From Opitutaceae bacterium (lineage in GTDB: Bacteria > Verrucomicrobiota > Verrucomicrobiia > Opitutales > Opitutaceae), in contig JADJTK010000052.1 of NCBI GenBank assembly GCA_016711225.1, positions 372,001 to 436,000 on the forward strand: a stretch of 64,000 bases of DNA, written 5' to 3'. The notes under the pieces were generated by a model. That model was given only the letters and a program-made list of their open reading frames with translations, did no database searches and was not told where the DNA came from. The stretch's first letter is position 1; each line of letters starts with the position of its first letter. A program made the translations under genes and the position numbers. Positions 47,841-57,147 of the stretch are shown piece after piece.

Positions 47841-48272
47841 TTCGTCGCCAGGACAACCTCCGCCATGCACGCCGCGCGCGTGACCAGGCTTGGGGGACCA
47901 AGCAGCCTCGTACGAACAGAAGTGCCGGAGCCGGGCGATCCGATGAGCCCACGAAGGCGGTTTTCGGGTACTTCGCCTTGCCCTCCGATGCGCATCCACC
48001 GGCTTGAGCGCGCGTCGCGCACCGGCGGGGGGCGCGCGGGGTACGGGCGGAGAAACGAACACCGACTGCGCCTGGCGGGTCGGAAGTCGGAATGCGGGCC
48101 AGTCGGTTGGCCTTGAGGGTCTGTAATCGTGGCCAATTCGAGGCAGTGACTCCAGCAAGCGCGAGTCGCGGCCGGCTGTGTAAAATGATGACGCCCGCCA
48201 TCACCAAATGCAGCCGCTGGTTGGCGGATCTATTATTGCTGGCATTCTTTTTTTCAGGGATCCTTCAATACG
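47841..48272. other. Gene-free region
   Basis: About 430 bases before the tRNA-Glu hairpin. Only short frames on both strands; a T run at 48248-48254 lies beside the hairpin. Nothing else recognised. Confidence 0.45.
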
Positions 48273-48304
48273 AAGGCCCGCATCTCATTGAAGATGCGGG
48301 CCTT
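48273..48304 (-). terminator. Hairpin downstream of tRNA-Glu
   Basis: AAGGCCCGCATCT and AGATGCGGGCCTT form a perfect 13-bp stem around a 6-base loop, 7 bases past the tRNA 3' end on the minus strand. No U tract follows in that direction, so it is a terminator by position and stem strength only. Confidence 0.5.
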
Positions 48305-48310
48305 GGAAGT

Positions 48311-48387
48311 TGGCGTCCCCACGGGGATTCGAACCCCGGTTCTCACCGTGAAAGGGTGGTGTCCTAACCAGGCTAGACGATAGGGAC
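48311..48387 (-). tRNA. tRNA-Glu (anticodon TTC)
   Basis: A 77-base cloverleaf with encoded CCA (48311-48313). Acceptor GTCCCTA pairs with TGGGGAC (one G-T pair); anticodon stem-loop CACC-CTTTCAC-GGTG; T-arm CCGGGGTTCGAATCCCCG. The anticodon TTC and the GTCTAG D-arm are typical of bacterial tRNA-Glu. Confidence 0.93.
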
Positions 48388-48450
48388 GTGACGCGGAGGG
48401 CGCACCCTAGGTTTGCTGCCGGGGTGCGCAAGCGCGAATTCTGCCTGCCT

Positions 48451-50796
48451 TCATTTCACCATCGGCAGCGGCACCCCGTTGCCGAGCGCCTGGCGCACCG
48501 AGCGGGCCAGATCGTCGCCGTTGAAGGGCTTGGGCAGCAGCACGATGTGTCCGAGTGCCCCCAGACCGTCCTCCGTCACTCCGTCGTTGCAAAATCCCGA
48601 CATAAGCACGACCGGAATCTGCAATGCGGAGGAGCGCAGGGCCTGCACCAGATCGTGGCCGGTGAGGTGCGGCATGGTGAGGTCGGTAATCACCAGATCG
48701 AAGCGGGCTGGCTCGGCTCGCAGCGCCACGAGTGCCTCCCGGGGATCGTTGAAGACGGTGGCGCGGTATTTGAGCTGCTCGAGGCGGGCGCCCACGAAGG
48801 TTGCCACCGACTTCTCGTCGTCCACCACTGCCACGCTCTCGCCGTTGCCGGGCACAATCAGGGTGGTGGTCTCCGCCTTGCGTTCGCTGTCGTTGCAGAC
48901 GGGCAGCAAAATCTCGAAGGTGGTGCCCACCCCCGGGGCGCTGGTGACGCGCAGCGCTCCGTTGTGGGCGCTGACGATGCCGCGCACGAGCGCCAAGCCC
49001 AAGCCGGTGCCTTCGCCCACCTTTTTGGTGGTGAAGAAGGGCTCGAAGAGGCGTTTGAGCGTGGCCTCGTCCATGCCATGGCCGGTGTCCTGGATGCTCA
49101 GGCACAGATAGGCGCCCGGTTTGAGCTTGGGGTTGGTGTCGGGTGGGGATTCCCCAAAGACGACGGGGGCGACGCGTACGGTAAGCTTGCCGGTGCCCCC
49201 GCGCATGGCGTGCACGGCGTTGGTGCACAGGTTGAGCACGACCTGGTGGATGGCGGTGGGATCCGCACGAACCCGGCCCGACTGGAGATCGCGTTCGATC
49301 TCGATGGTGGAGGGCGCAGAGGCCCGGACGAGGCGCAGGGCCTCGGCCACGCTGTCGGTCAGCTCCAGCGGTTGCTGCTGGGCGCCCTTCTGCCGGGCGA
49401 AGGTGAGGATCTGGGCCACCAGGTCCTTGGCACGCATGCCCGCCTTGCGGACCTCGGCCAGGTCGTCGTGGGCGGGGTGGTCCTCAGGAAGGGCGAGGCT
49501 GGCGATCTCGGTGAAGCCGAGGATGCCGGTGAGGATGTTGTTGAAATCGTGGGCGATGCCGCCGGCGAGGGTGCCGATGGTCTCCATTTTCTGGGCCTGG
49601 AAGAGCTGGGCCTCGAGCAGGCGGCGCCGGTCGAGGTCGTGGCGGGCCTCGGTGACGTCCTCGTGGATGGAGAGGTAGTTCTTCACCCGGCCGTCCTTGT
49701 CGAAGACCGGGGCGATGCTGGCGCGCACCGCGTAGTCCTCGCCGTTGGCGCGTTGGCAGGTGAAGTCGCCCTGCCAGGTGCGGCCGGTGCGCAGGTCGCG
49801 CCACATCTCAGAATTCAGATTGGTGGGGTTGTGGGCGGAGAGCAGCAGGGAGGGGTCCTGGCCGGTGAGGTCGGCGAGGTGGCGGCCGCTCATGGCGAGC
49901 AGGCGGGCATTGGCAAAAAGGATGCGGTTGTCGGCGTCGGTGATGAGCACGCCCACCGGGCTTTGCTCGATGGCCTCGGAGAGCAGGTGGATCTGTTCCT
50001 CGGAGTGTTTGCGGTCGCTGATGTCGCGGGCGATGCCCTCGACGGCGATGAGTTGGCCCAGTTCGTTGCGCACCGGCACGAAGCGTTGCTCGGTGACGAC
50101 AGTGTGGCCGTCGCGGGTGATCCAGCGGATCTCGCGCATGCCCAGGGGGACGATACGGCTGCGCGCGATGGCCCGCAGGGCGTCGCGGTCGTGCGGGTGG
50201 GCGATGCGGGCGGCGAGCTCGGGATCGGCGTAGAATTCCTCTGGGCGGTAGCCGACGATCTGCTCGATGGCGGGGCTGATGTATTCGTAGCCCGGGATGG
50301 GATCGAAGCGGTAGCGGAAGATGGCGTCGGGGGCGTTGGCGGTGAGCCGGCGGAAGCGCTCCTCACTGGCGCGCAGGGACTGTTCGGCGCGGAGGCGCTC
50401 GCGGTGTTCGCGCGTCTCGGTGAGGGCGCGGCGCACCGCGGCAGGCAGGCGGGCGAGGGAGCTTTTGAGGACGAAGTCGGTGGCACCGTTGCGCAGCGTC
50501 TCGACCGCGGTCTCCTCGCCGAGGGCACCGGAGACGAAGATGAAGGGAATACTCGGACAAAGCTCGCGTTTGATCGCGAGGGCGGTGAGGCCGTCGATGG
50601 AAGGGAGGTTGAAGTCGGAGATGATCAGGTCGGGGGCTGTGGGCGCGAGGGCGCGCCGATAGGCCAGCGGGTCGTCGACGTGCTCGAGGGTGGCGTTGAG
50701 GCCGTCGTCGGCGAGCAGGGCGCGCACGAGCTCGTAGGCGCCGAGGTCGTCCTCGAGGTGTACGATGCGCAAGGGGGAGGCGCTGGGCTGGCTCAT
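48451..50796 (-). CDS. Hybrid histidine kinase: receiver-PAS-PAS-kinase-receiver
   Basis: A 781-residue cytoplasmic protein. The N-terminal receiver (about 8-130) has IVHLEDDLGAY and DLIISDFNLPSIDG. PAS 1 spans about 145-265 (FRRLTANAPDAIFRY to GIARDISDRK). PAS 2 spans about 270-395 (EAIEQSPVGVLITDADNRIL to SIHEDVTEAR). The kinase has GGIAHDFNNILTGILGF, NLCTNAVHAM, DTGHGMDEAT and GEGTGLGLALVRGI. A C-terminal receiver (about 665-781) has VAVVDDEKSVATFV and LVITDLTMPHLTG. Two receivers flanking a kinase suggest a phosphorelay hub. The upstream single-domain receiver gene, 13 bases away, is a likely partner. Confidence 0.9.
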   Translation of the reverse strand: MSQPSASPLRIVHLEDDLGAYELVRALLADDGLNATLEHVDDPLAYRRALAPTAPDLIISDFNLPSIDGLTALAIKRELCPSIPFIFVSGALGEETAVETLRNGATDFVLKSSLARLPAAVRRALTETREHRERLRAEQSLRASEERFRRLTANAPDAIFRYRFDPIPGYEYISPAIEQIVGYRPEEFYADPELAARIAHPHDRDALRAIARSRIVPLGMREIRWITRDGHTVVTEQRFVPVRNELGQLIAVEGIARDISDRKHSEEQIHLLSEAIEQSPVGVLITDADNRILFANARLLAMSGRHLADLTGQDPSLLLSAHNPTNLNSEMWRDLRTGRTWQGDFTCQRANGEDYAVRASIAPVFDKDGRVKNYLSIHEDVTEARHDLDRRRLLEAQLFQAQKMETIGTLAGGIAHDFNNILTGILGFTEIASLALPEDHPAHDDLAEVRKAGMRAKDLVAQILTFARQKGAQQQPLELTDSVAEALRLVRASAPSTIEIERDLQSGRVRADPTAIHQVVLNLCTNAVHAMRGGTGKLTVRVAPVVFGESPPDTNPKLKPGAYLCLSIQDTGHGMDEATLKRLFEPFFTTKKVGEGTGLGLALVRGIVSAHNGALRVTSAPGVGTTFEILLPVCNDSERKAETTTLIVPGNGESVAVVDDEKSVATFVGARLEQLKYRATVFNDPREALVALRAEPARFDLVITDLTMPHLTGHDLVQALRSSALQIPVVLMSGFCNDGVTEDGLGALGHIVLLPKPFNGDDLARSVRQALGNGVPLPMVK

Positions 50797-50809
50797 GGGG
50801 AGGGGGCGT

Positions 50810-51223
50810 TCAGGCCCAGCGGGAGGCGAGGCGGCTGAGCTGCTCGATCAGTTCCACGATGCTGGTGGGCTTGACGAGATAGGCATCGGTGCCCAACTCG
50901 CGGCTACGGGCGATGTCGGCCTCCTGGTCGGAGGAGGTGAGGACGACCACGTGGGTGCGGGCGAGCCGGGGATCGGCGCGGATCTGGCGGAGGACCTCGT
51001 GGCCGTCGACCTTGGGCATTTTGAGGTCGAGCAGGACGACGGAGGGAGGCGAGTCGGGGGCGTGGATGAAGGAGTTGCGCCGGAAGAGGTAGTCGAGGGC
51101 CTCCTCGCCGTCGCTGGCCACAACGATATTTTGGCCCAGGCCCAATTCGTGCAGGGCGGCGATGGTAAGCTCTGCGCCGGCTGGATCGTCGTCGATGAGG
51201 AGGATACGCGGAGGGGCATTCAC
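50810..51223 (-). CDS. Single-domain response regulator (CheY/Rcp1-like)
   Basis: A 137-residue receiver domain: ILLIDDDPAGAELTIAAL (acidic pocket), phospho-Asp in PSVVLLDLKMPKVDGHEVL, VVVLTSSDQEADI and the conserved Lys in DAYLVKPTSIVEL. The GTG at 51223 is preferred because the fold begins six residues later; an ATG at 51283 would add a 20-residue Ser/Pro-rich extension. No output domain, so it probably shuttles phosphate to or from the hybrid kinase next to it. Confidence 0.85.
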   Translation of the reverse strand: MNAPPRILLIDDDPAGAELTIAALHELGLGQNIVVASDGEEALDYLFRRNSFIHAPDSPPSVVLLDLKMPKVDGHEVLRQIRADPRLARTHVVVLTSSDQEADIARSRELGTDAYLVKPTSIVELIEQLSRLASRWA

Positions 51224-51566
51224 GGCGCGGAGGCGGTTGGGGGAGGCGGGGAGAGATATACGGGAAGTGCAGCCGGAGTCCACTGCGGGGTGGGGGCGGA
51301 GGACCCTTGATTGGGCGAGGGCGCCGGGTGGGCCACGCCAAGGGCCGATCGATCCGGTAGGTGCGGAAGGGGCGAGGGACTGTGGGCCATGGGACGAGGA
51401 AGTACAGGCAGGGTCGGTCGACGCGCCGCCGGGAGGCGGGGCAGCCCTTCTATCGGTTGGGGCGGCCGGGGCTTGAGCGCGGGGAGTGACCGGGCTGGGC
51501 GAATTCAGCGGCGGCGAAGGGTTTCGGCTCGCGTGGGGCGGGGTGCTGCGCTCAATCCTCGCCCCG

Positions 51567-52481
51567 ATGACCGCCGATCAAATCGCTTCCGCTCTTCCGG
51601 CCCGCGCTGTCACTGCCATCGAGGGCCTGCCGTTTCCTCGCATCGCTTCGGGCAAGGTTCGCGAGCTCTTCGATTGTGGCGACGCCATCCTGATGGTGGC
51701 GACCGACCGGCTTTCGGCTTTCGATGTGGTGCTGCCCGACGGTATCCCGGGCAAGGGCATCCTGCTCACGCAGATCAGCAACCACTGGTTCAAACTCACC
51801 GAGCCGTTGTTGGCCAATCATCTCTTGCCCGACCAGATCGGGGAGATGAAGCGCCGTGGCATCACCGATCCGGATCTGCAGCTGCGCTCGATGATCGTGC
51901 GCAAGCTCAAGCCGCTGACCATCGAGTGTGTGGTGCGCGGTTACCTGGTGGGCAGCGGATGGTCGTCGTATCAGAAGACCGGCGAGATCTGCGGGATCAA
52001 GCTGGCGGCGGGCTTGCGCCAGGCCCAGCAGCTCCCCGAGCCGCTGTTTACGCCCACGACCAAGGCGCCCAAGGGGCAGCATGATGAACCCATCAACGAT
52101 GCCCAAGGCGAGGCGGCCATCGGAGCGGAGCTCTACCGGCAGGTGAAGGCGATCAGCCTCGAGCTTTACAAGTTTGGCCGCGACCGTGCGGCGAAGGCTG
52201 GCATTGTGCTGGCCGATACCAAGTTCGAGTTTGGCACCGATGCTGCCGGTAAGCTTTTCCTGATCGACGAAGTGCTCACGCCCGACTCCTCGCGCTATTG
52301 GCCGCGGGCCGAGTATCGGTTGGATTGTTCTCCGCCGAGCTACGACAAGCAGTTCGTGCGCGACCATCTCTTGGCGATCAAGTGGAACCAGACCCCGCCG
52401 GCGCCCACGCTGCCCGCCGATGTGATCAAGGGCACGCAGGACAAATATCTGGCCGCCTGCCGCGAGCTGCTCGCGCTCTGA
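51567..52481 (+). CDS. purC: Phosphoribosylaminoimidazole-succinocarboxamide synthase
   Basis: A 304-residue cytoplasmic enzyme that joins CAIR and aspartate to give SAICAR in purine synthesis. Motifs: ASGKVRELFDCGDAILMVATDRLSAFD, IVRKLKPLTIECVVRGYLVGSGW, FTPTTKA and LIDEVLTPDSSRYW. The ATG at 51567 fits the usual start just before the core; the frame is open further upstream. Length matches the long single-domain form. It stands alone between two sensor clusters and is followed by a heptad repeat block. Confidence 0.95.
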   Translation: MTADQIASALPARAVTAIEGLPFPRIASGKVRELFDCGDAILMVATDRLSAFDVVLPDGIPGKGILLTQISNHWFKLTEPLLANHLLPDQIGEMKRRGITDPDLQLRSMIVRKLKPLTIECVVRGYLVGSGWSSYQKTGEICGIKLAAGLRQAQQLPEPLFTPTTKAPKGQHDEPINDAQGEAAIGAELYRQVKAISLELYKFGRDRAAKAGIVLADTKFEFGTDAAGKLFLIDEVLTPDSSRYWPRAEYRLDCSPPSYDKQFVRDHLLAIKWNQTPPAPTLPADVIKGTQDKYLAACRELLAL

Positions 52482-52493
52482 GAGCGGGGCGCT

Positions 52494-52621
52494 CGGGGCC
52501 AAGTACCGAGTGCTAGGTGCCATGGGCCAAGTAACAAGGGCCAAGTAACAAGTACCAAGTACCGAGAGCCAAGGGATCAGGGGCGGACATGGCCGAAAGC
52601 GGCGCGTGTGAGCACGCTGCC
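52494..52621. repeat. 7-base-period repeat plus REP-like hairpin after purC
   Basis: From about 52494 to 52586, words AAGTACC, GAGTGCT, AGGTGCC, AAGTAAC, AAGGGCC, AAGTAAC, AAGTACC, AAGTACC, GAGAGCC follow each other at exact 7-base spacing. A hairpin GGCGCGTG-TGAG-CACGCTGCC lies at 52601-52621. Together they fill the convergent gap between purC and the next kinase gene. Confidence 0.75.
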
Positions 52622-52663
52622 TGCGAGCGGAAGCGGAAGAGCAGGAGCAGGAAAAGAGTTGGG

Positions 52664-55600
52664 CTACACAGAGGGCAGCGAGACGTGGAAGGTGGCCCCG
52701 GCGTCGACCACGCCCTCGGCGCGAATGGTGCCGCCGTGGCGCACGACAATGCGTTTGACGTTGGCCAGGCCGATGCCCGTGCCCTCAAACTCGCTGGCGT
52801 TGTGGAGGCGCTGGAAGACGCGGAACAGTTTGCCGGAGTAGGCGGGGTTGAAGCCGGCACCGTTGTCGCGCACAAAAAAGGTGGCCTGCCCGGGCACGGC
52901 AGTAGGTTCGGGCGGGAGGGTTCCCAGCTCGATGATGGCAGGTGCACGGTGGCGGGTGAACTTCACTGCGTTGCCCACGAGGTTGGCGATGACCTGATGC
53001 AGCAGGGCCCGGTCTCCGCGCACGGTGGGCAGGGAACCAACGCTCCACTCGATGGCTCGGCCCGCCAAATCAGGGCCCATCTCCCGGCGTACTTCCTCGA
53101 CCAACTCGGCGAGGGCCACCGGGCCCACCTTGATGTCTGCTCGCCCGATACGCGAGAACGCCAGCAGGCTGTCGATCAGCCCGCCCAGGCGCACGGCCTC
53201 GGCGGCTATGATGCCAAAGAAGCGCTCGGACTCGGTATCCACGGCGCCGGCCGTGCGCTTGTGGAGCAGCTCGATGAAGCCGGCGATGTTGCGCAGGGGG
53301 GCGCGCAGGTCGTGCGAGATGGAGTACGAAAACGCCTCCAATTCATGGTTGGCGAGATGCAGGCTGGCATTGGCCTCCTGCAGGGTGGCGGCGATACGGT
53401 CGGTGGCCTGCTGGCTGGCGTGCAGTTCGGTATTGAGCTGCTCGACCTCGGCCACCCGGTGAGCCAGTTCGGCGGTGCGGTCGCGCACGCGTTGTTCGAG
53501 CTCGGCGTTGAGGCGGCGGATGGCCTCGGCGTCCTCCTGTTGTTTGGTGATATCGGCGATGGCGCCGAGGATACGGGGCGTTCGGCCTTCGGCATCGTTG
53601 ATGCGGACGGAGCTGGCCATGAGGTGCACCCAGGTGGCGTCGGCCCGCCTGAACCGGTAGATGGTGCGTTGGATGCGGTTGTGGTGGATGATGGCCTGCC
53701 AGCCTTCGGCGACGGCGGCGCGGTCCTCGGGATGCACTTGCTCGGACCACCAGTTGGGATCGTGGCTGTCGAGGAATTCGGCGGAGTAGCCGAGCATGGC
53801 TTCCGTGGCGCCGGCCCAACTGCCGCGGCCGGTCGTGATGTCGAAGTCGAAGACGAGTTGGCCGGTGTGCTCGATCGCGAGGCGGAAGCGTTCCTCGCTG
53901 CGATGGAGGGCTTCCTCGCGGCTTTTCCGCTCGGAGATGTCGCGGATGAAGATGAAGAACCGGGACTCGGCGCCGGGGAGGTGGTTGATGCTGATCTCCA
54001 CATCGACGATGGAGGCGTCCTTGCGGCGCAGGCGGGTCTCGAAGCGGTCGAGTCCGGTGCGGGCGATGCGCGCGAGGTGGGTGGTGACGGCGGTCTGGCT
54101 CTCGTTGGCTTCGAGATCGGGGATGGAGTGGGCGAGGAGTTCGTCGCGGGAATAGCCGAGCATGCGGCAGATCGAATCGTTGACGGATTGGATGCGTCCG
54201 TGGCGGTCGATGGTCCAGAAGCCGTCGAGGGCGGTCTGGACAATGGTGCGATAGCTTTCCTCGGCCTGCTTGCGCTCGGTGATGTCGATGAGGGTGGCGG
54301 CGACTCCCTTGGCGGGGTCGGCGGGGTCGAGGAGGCTGACGCTGATCAGGATGTCGATGGGCTCGCCGTTCTTGCGGAGCATGCGGGCCTCGGTGGTGCT
54401 GCTGCCTTCGCGGGACAAACGTCCGTAGAGTTCGGCTTCGACCCGTTCGAAGGTGGCCTCGTCCGGGTAGAGCATGCCCGTCGATTGCCCGAGCAGCTCC
54501 GCTTCTGGGTAACCGGTGGCTTGGCACAGCTTGGGGTTCACCCGGAGCATTCGCCGATTTACCATCAGGGTGATCGGGGTGGGGCTGGCCTCGAACAGGC
54601 TGCGGAAGGCGACCTCGCTTTCGCGGAGGGCGGCTTCCGCGCGTTTGCGCTCGGTGATGTCAAGCAGGGCCCAGATGGATCCGGCCTGGAGGTTGCTTGG
54701 ATCGACGGCCTTCCCGGTGATCTCGCACCAGATGATCGTTCCGTCGCGACGCTTCATCCGTGTCTCGGTCGAGTAGATGCGGCCGGCGGAGAGCGCGGCA
54801 TAGCCTTCTTCGCCCACGCGCCGGTAATCCGCGGGATCGGCATAGTTGATCGAAGTGTCCTTTCCCTCGATCTCCTCGGGGCTGTACCCGAACATCTGGG
54901 CGAAGGAGCGGTTGACCCACTGGTGCCTTCGGTTCTTGAGCAGGCCGATGCCGGTGGTGACGGTATCGAGGACGGTCCGCTGCTCGGCGACGAGCTGGCG
55001 GAAGCGCTTCTCGGTGCGTTTGCGCTCGGTGATATCCAGCCCGATGAACGTGACTCCTTGCGCGAGGTCATCCGGAACGATCGGGGCGCCGCTGAGCAGG
55101 ATGTCGAGCATGGTGCCGTCCTTCCGTTGCCAGCGGGTTTCCATGACGCTCATTGGTTTCCCGGTGAGCTGGCCGTACACGGCGCACGCGGCGGCGAAAT
55201 CCTCGTCGGTCGCATGGAGAACGCGGGTTGATTTCCCGATGAGTTCTTCGCGGCTGTAGCCGGTGAGGCAGCAGGTTGTGTCGTTGACCTCTTGAACGAC
55301 GCGGTTGGCCACGACGCCGATGGCGGTCGGCGCCGCACGGAAGATGCTTTGGAGGCGCGCCTCGCGGTCGCGGAGGGCTTTCTCGGCCTGGACGCGGGCG
55401 GTGACATCACGGAAGCGCCACATGCGCTCGTATTCCGCGCCGGGCGTGCAGACCGGGGCCGAGAATCTCTCGATGATGCGTCCGTCTTTGAGGTGGAGGG
55501 TGTCGTGGGTCTTGGCGTCGGTACGGTAGATGGTCTCGACGCCGGCGGTGAACTGTTCGGGGTTGGCCAGTTGGGGGGCAACGTGCGCGAGCAGGAGGTT

Positions 55601-56260
55601 GTCGTCCTTGGTGGCGGCCAGCGCCGCGGGGACGGACCAGATTTCCAGGAAACGGGCGTTGCGGTGGGAGACCTGTCCGCCGGCGGAGACCACGAGCAGT
55701 CCATCGTCGATGGAATCGAGGGTGGCGCGCAGCAGGGCTTCGGTATGGTGCCAGGCCTCTTTGCCGTGTTCGACGTCGTTGAACATCACCAATACGGCGT
55801 CGGGGTGGCCGGCGCTGTCGACGAGCGGTACCCTGGAGGTGTCGACCCAGTGGCGGGTGCCGTCGGGGTGGAGCAGGGTTTCGACGCTGTGCAGCTTGGG
55901 CTGGTTGTGTGCGATGACTTCTTGGTCGTCGGCGCGGATGATTTCGGCCTCTTCGGGGGGGCGGGGCAGGTCGAGGTCGGTCTTGCCGATGAGCTGTGCG
56001 GGGCGCTCGGCCCCGAACGCGCGGGCGAAAGACTGGTTGCAGCCAAGGTAGCAGCCGGCGCGATCCTTCCAGGCGACTGCCTGCGGCATCAAGTCGAGTA
56101 TCTGAGCGAGCAGGTCGCGGTTTTGGCGCAACTCCTCCTCGGCAGGGGGGCGGGGAGCGGGGGCGGGCAGTTCCTGGGGTTCACTCGAGTCAGAGGCCGC
56201 GGCCCCGCGGGGATTCAATTGATCCGGGGCGAGCAAGAAGGGCGTTGGGCGTGGCGCCAT
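52664..56260 (-). CDS. Large multi-PAS sensor histidine kinase (about seven PAS domains)
   Basis: A 1198-residue protein without obvious membrane segments. About seven PAS/PAC units are visible by repeated boundaries such as VTARVQAEKALRD, GLDITERKRTEK, LLDITERKRAEAALRE, LIDITERKQAEE, IRDISERKSREEAL and IADITKQQEDAE. Then a coiled coil (RRLNAELEQRVRDRTAEL), the phospho-His in FSYSISHDLRAPLRNIAGF, and ATP boxes NLVGNAVKF, VRDNGAGFN and FEGTGIGLANVKRI. The kinase core is of the phytochrome-like HisKA type. No receiver domain is fused; an unlinked regulator is expected. Confidence 0.9.
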   Translation of the reverse strand: MAPRPTPFLLAPDQLNPRGAAASDSSEPQELPAPAPRPPAEEELRQNRDLLAQILDLMPQAVAWKDRAGCYLGCNQSFARAFGAERPAQLIGKTDLDLPRPPEEAEIIRADDQEVIAHNQPKLHSVETLLHPDGTRHWVDTSRVPLVDSAGHPDAVLVMFNDVEHGKEAWHHTEALLRATLDSIDDGLLVVSAGGQVSHRNARFLEIWSVPAALAATKDDNLLLAHVAPQLANPEQFTAGVETIYRTDAKTHDTLHLKDGRIIERFSAPVCTPGAEYERMWRFRDVTARVQAEKALRDREARLQSIFRAAPTAIGVVANRVVQEVNDTTCCLTGYSREELIGKSTRVLHATDEDFAAACAVYGQLTGKPMSVMETRWQRKDGTMLDILLSGAPIVPDDLAQGVTFIGLDITERKRTEKRFRQLVAEQRTVLDTVTTGIGLLKNRRHQWVNRSFAQMFGYSPEEIEGKDTSINYADPADYRRVGEEGYAALSAGRIYSTETRMKRRDGTIIWCEITGKAVDPSNLQAGSIWALLDITERKRAEAALRESEVAFRSLFEASPTPITLMVNRRMLRVNPKLCQATGYPEAELLGQSTGMLYPDEATFERVEAELYGRLSREGSSTTEARMLRKNGEPIDILISVSLLDPADPAKGVAATLIDITERKQAEESYRTIVQTALDGFWTIDRHGRIQSVNDSICRMLGYSRDELLAHSIPDLEANESQTAVTTHLARIARTGLDRFETRLRRKDASIVDVEISINHLPGAESRFFIFIRDISERKSREEALHRSEERFRLAIEHTGQLVFDFDITTGRGSWAGATEAMLGYSAEFLDSHDPNWWSEQVHPEDRAAVAEGWQAIIHHNRIQRTIYRFRRADATWVHLMASSVRINDAEGRTPRILGAIADITKQQEDAEAIRRLNAELEQRVRDRTAELAHRVAEVEQLNTELHASQQATDRIAATLQEANASLHLANHELEAFSYSISHDLRAPLRNIAGFIELLHKRTAGAVDTESERFFGIIAAEAVRLGGLIDSLLAFSRIGRADIKVGPVALAELVEEVRREMGPDLAGRAIEWSVGSLPTVRGDRALLHQVIANLVGNAVKFTRHRAPAIIELGTLPPEPTAVPGQATFFVRDNGAGFNPAYSGKLFRVFQRLHNASEFEGTGIGLANVKRIVVRHGGTIRAEGVVDAGATFHVSLPSV

Positions 56261-56636
56261 GGACTTGGGTGCGCGTTGGGAGGATGGCGACGGGGAGCGG
56301 GCCTCGGCGTGGAAGGCAGGGACTCCGGTTATCGGTCATGCGGCGTGGCGCTTGAGCGTTGCGCGTGGGGTAGGGGATGCTCACTGCTCGATGCCCGCTA
56401 CTCACTACTGTGTGGAACAGAGCAGGGGCCACGTCACCGCCGTGGCCTACAAGGGGGGGCAGTATGACCGAAGGGCGGGCTCCAATCGATCCGTTCTTGC
56501 GGTCGTGGCGGCTGGGCTGGGCGGGCACGGATGCGGCCTCCCTCCCCGCTGTTTGCCTCTTTCCGCGACTTGGGGCGGTCGAGGGCTTGACACCGGGAAG
56601 CGCGGTGGGCCAACTTCCCCCTCTTTTTCCCTTACC
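56261..56636. other. Intergenic region upstream of rpmH, with a 7-base-period repeat
   Basis: Contains a block at about 56376-56409 (words GCTCACT, GCTCGAT, GCCCGCT, ACTCACT). The rpmH promoter must lie here. I see no clear DnaA-box cluster (TTATCCACA-like), so there is no support for a replication origin despite the rpmH-rnpA neighbourhood. Confidence 0.45.
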
Positions 56637-56774
56637 ATGCAACCGACCTATCGCCCGCATAAGAAGAAACGTGTTCGCAAGATCGGGTTCCGCGCCCGTA
56701 TGGCCACCCGCGGCGGCCGCAAAGTGCTCGCCTCGCGCCGCCTCAAAGGCCGCAAGCGTCTCACCGTTGTCTGA
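56637..56774 (+). CDS. rpmH: 50S ribosomal protein L34
   Basis: A 45-residue very basic protein: MQPTYRPHKKKRVRKIGFRA, then RMATRGGRKVLASRRLKGRK. The sequence pattern and length are diagnostic of L34. It heads the conserved rpmH-rnpA-yidD-yidC order. Confidence 0.97.
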   Translation: MQPTYRPHKKKRVRKIGFRARMATRGGRKVLASRRLKGRKRLTVV

Positions 56775-57147
56775 CGCCCCGCAGGGCCGTCTCCGTCTCC
56801 AAGCGACGCAGCGCGTCCGGCGCAGCGTCGATTTCGATATCGCCCGCGAGGGCGGCCGGCGTTTCGACGCTGGCTGGTTTCTCCTCTGGGCATACCAGCG
56901 CGACGACGTTCGGCCGGCCCGGCTGGGGGTCGCCGCTTCGCGCGCTGTCGGCGGGGCTGTGGTCCGCAACCGCTGCAAGCGTGTCCTGCGCGAACTCTTC
57001 CGCCGCCACCAGCACGAGCTCCCACCCGGGACCGATGTGGTGATCTCGGCGCGTCGCTCCCTGCCCAGCGTCGGGACAGAGGATCTCGACAAACGTTTTC
57101 AGAAAACCCTCCGCAGAATTGTCGGCGAACCGTCAGTCCAGCAGTGA
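56767..57147 (+). CDS. rnpA: Ribonuclease P protein component
   Basis: About 126 residues. The only start codon that gives the full domain is the TTG at 56767, overlapping the end of rpmH by 8 bases. The conserved RNR box is VVRNRCKRVLRELFRRH, preceded by RPARLGVAASRAVGGAVVRN and followed by DVVISARRSLP. It binds RNase P RNA and helps cleave tRNA leaders. Confidence 0.92.
   Translation: MSDAPQGRLRLQATQRVRRSVDFDIAREGGRRFDAGWFLLWAYQRDDVRPARLGVAASRAVGGAVVRNRCKRVLRELFRRHQHELPPGTDVVISARRSLPSVGTEDLDKRFQKTLRRIVGEPSVQQ

Noticed and set aside
48388..50838. An 816-codon plus-strand frame opposite the hybrid kinase
   Set aside because: Shadow frame with repetitive Gly/Val/Ala/Glu composition and no domain; the kinase motifs are on the minus strand.
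56261..56636. Replication origin upstream of rpmH
   Set aside because: No cluster of DnaA-box-like sequences or AT-rich unwinding region could be seen.
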